A stretch of DNA of 64,000 nucleotides from Pseudohalocynthiibacter aestuariivivens (GTDB taxonomy: Bacteria > Pseudomonadota > Alphaproteobacteria > Rhodobacterales > Rhodobacteraceae), in NCBI RefSeq assembly GCF_018457175.1, contig NZ_JAGFNU010000009.1:1-64000 (forward strand), read 5' to 3'. The notes beneath the pieces are model-generated. The model was given only the letters and a program-made list of their open reading frames with translations. It was not told the origin of the DNA and did no database searches. Within the stretch, counting starts at the first letter, position 1; each line of letters starts with the position of its first letter. This document shows, piece after piece, positions 63,186 to 64,000 of this stretch. The position numbers and the translations under genes are program-made.

Positions 63186-64000
63186 TCAGACAATCTCATG
63201 GCCATCGGCCTTTAGCCGATGCGCCAGTTCCGCGATATGGGCTGGCCCAACCTCGCAACAACCACCAACAATTGTTGCACCCATGTCAACCCAGCACATC
63301 GCAAAATCAGCATATGCTACAGGGTCAAGATCAGTTCGCGCTTCAAGTACGTCAACTGTTGGGCGATCCTCCAAAAAAGCGTCGGAAATACGCGTAAAGC
63401 CGTTTGCGTAAGCGCCAAAGGGTTTGCCAAACCCCTTGATAATCTCGAGCGCAGTGGCCACGGCTTCTGGTCGTGAACAGTTCACCAAAACGGCTTCTGG
63501 TTGGTATTTTCCTACGACCTGCGCCAGTTCTTCGACGCCTTCGCCTGAACGCAGTTTGCTACCATCATCGTCGTCAACCGTTACCGATAACCAAACTGGT
63601 TTCCCGCTCTTCACCGCTGCGCGCATCGCGCCTTCTGCTTGTTCAACCGACGCCATCGTTTCAGCACTAAACAAATCGACTCGCGGCGCCATGATCTGCA
63701 CCAATTCGTCGTAGACACGTTCTGCTTCCTCAGGAGGGGGGCAGAGTTCTGGCCTGTATGAGGCCATAAGTGGCCCCAGCGCCCCGGCTATCCGCCCGGA
63801 ACCGTGCTTGCTTCGCGCAGCTTCTGCCTCACATAATGCACAATCCAAAAGTTCCGGCAGTTTATCCGCCATGCCTACGGGTTCCAGGCGGTCGCGCAAA
63901 ACAGTATAGGTATTCGTCGTGGCAATCGTCGCGCCAGCAGCGAAATAGTCGTTGTGCACATCCCCCACAATGCCCGGTTTTTCAATCATTACACTGGCAG
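63186..64000 (-). CDS. Homocysteine/betaine-homocysteine S-methyltransferase family protein (5' end outside window)
   Basis: The visible 271 codons continue open through the window end, so the N-terminus is missing. Seen: MIEKPGIVGDVHNDYFAAGATIATTNTY (barrel start), VLVNCSRPEAV (first zinc Cys) and VGGCCEVGPAHI (last two zinc Cys). The family moves a methyl group to homocysteine, from S-methylmethionine or betaine. Beside a dimethylglycine dehydrogenase-like gene and a GlxA-type regulator, a betaine-homocysteine methyltransferase role is attractive but inferred. It differs clearly from the other member at 26708. Confidence 0.87.
   Translation of the reverse strand, partial: ASVMIEKPGIVGDVHNDYFAAGATIATTNTYTVLRDRLEPVGMADKLPELLDCALCEAEAARSKHGSGRIAGALGPLMASYRPELCPPPEEAERVYDELVQIMAPRVDLFSAETMASVEQAEGAMRAAVKSGKPVWLSVTVDDDDGSKLRSGEGVEELAQVVGKYQPEAVLVNCSRPEAVATALEIIKGFGKPFGAYANGFTRISDAFLEDRPTVDVLEARTDLDPVAYADFAMCWVDMGATIVGGCCEVGPAHIAELAHRLKADGHEIV

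Overview
The window looks like a chromosomal segment of a marine alphaproteobacterium of the order Rhodobacterales (Roseobacter group). This rests on three things: moderate GC content with many Roseobacter-type gene products (DinB with an N-terminal zinc ribbon, zinc-free L36, DUF3035 and DUF1674 proteins, a stand-alone saccharopine dehydrogenase pair, heparinase II/III beside purH); the local gene orders (clpB/pyrF, purH-lspA-DUF3035-M16-M16, rbfA/truB, rpsO-pnp); and a short GCCTCCGGCGGGGATATTTT-type intergenic element. I see no prophage, insertion sequence, integron or CRISPR array. Most of the window is ordinary core and catabolic genome, with a few accessory islands.

Layout. 1-200: a stable-RNA type promoter pointing out of the left end, probably into an rRNA operon. 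0.4-2.4 kb: a four-gene operon msrP-merF-GDCCVxC-msrQ, periplasmic methionine sulfoxide repair interrupted by two metal-thiol genes. 2.5-6.4 kb: clpB with a heat-shock-like promoter, a small unknown gene, pyrF. 6.5-7.4 kb: an exported-protein gene whose signal peptide is broken by an in-frame stop, then a GC-rich, hairpin-rich non-coding block. 7.4-11.3 kb: nfeD-qmcA, dinB, an N-formylglutamate amidohydrolase, tRNA-Val(GAC), rpmJ. 11.4-13.7 kb: a HELIH metallopeptidase-like exported protein and a degenerate caspase-like/peptidoglycan-binding protein. 13.9-22.3 kb: a seven-gene operon pairing an acyl-CoA synthetase and a PaaK-like protein with a complete LivGHMJF-type ABC importer. 22.4-26.6 kb: a hybrid histidine kinase plus response regulator, a LysR regulator with a clear palindrome, a DUF1330 protein and a WGR-domain protein.

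26.7-36.3 kb is catabolic: a homocysteine S-methyltransferase family protein, an M20-type amidohydrolase, a formate dehydrogenase alpha subunit without partner subunits, a histidine phosphatase-like protein, two saccharopine dehydrogenases (lysine to glutamate plus aminoadipate semialdehyde) and a GcvA-like LysR regulator. 36.3-50 kb is housekeeping: rmuC-mutL, an EamA transporter, an active/inactive M16 peptidase pair, a DUF3035 lipoprotein, lspA, purH, a heparinase II/III protein, rsmB, DUF1674 and dapB. 50-58.9 kb: rbfA, a DUF2233 protein, truB, a DUF1643 protein, a small calcium-binding-repeat protein, rpsO, pnp, a 1-Cys peroxiredoxin and an aldehyde dehydrogenase. 58.9-64 kb: an RluA-type pseudouridine synthase and a methyl-group/one-carbon operon (homocysteine or betaine-homocysteine methyltransferase, cut by the window end; GlxA-type AraC regulator; dimethylglycine/sarcosine dehydrogenase-like flavoprotein).

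No entirely new system can be proven from sequence alone. The most interesting candidates are the merF/GDCCVxC pair inside msrPQ, the pseudo-caspase/HELIH pair, the importer/CoA-ligase operon whose PaaK-like protein lacks a normal P-loop, and the structured GC-rich block near 7.3 kb. All family names are from recognition of motifs in the translated sequence; no database search was run.
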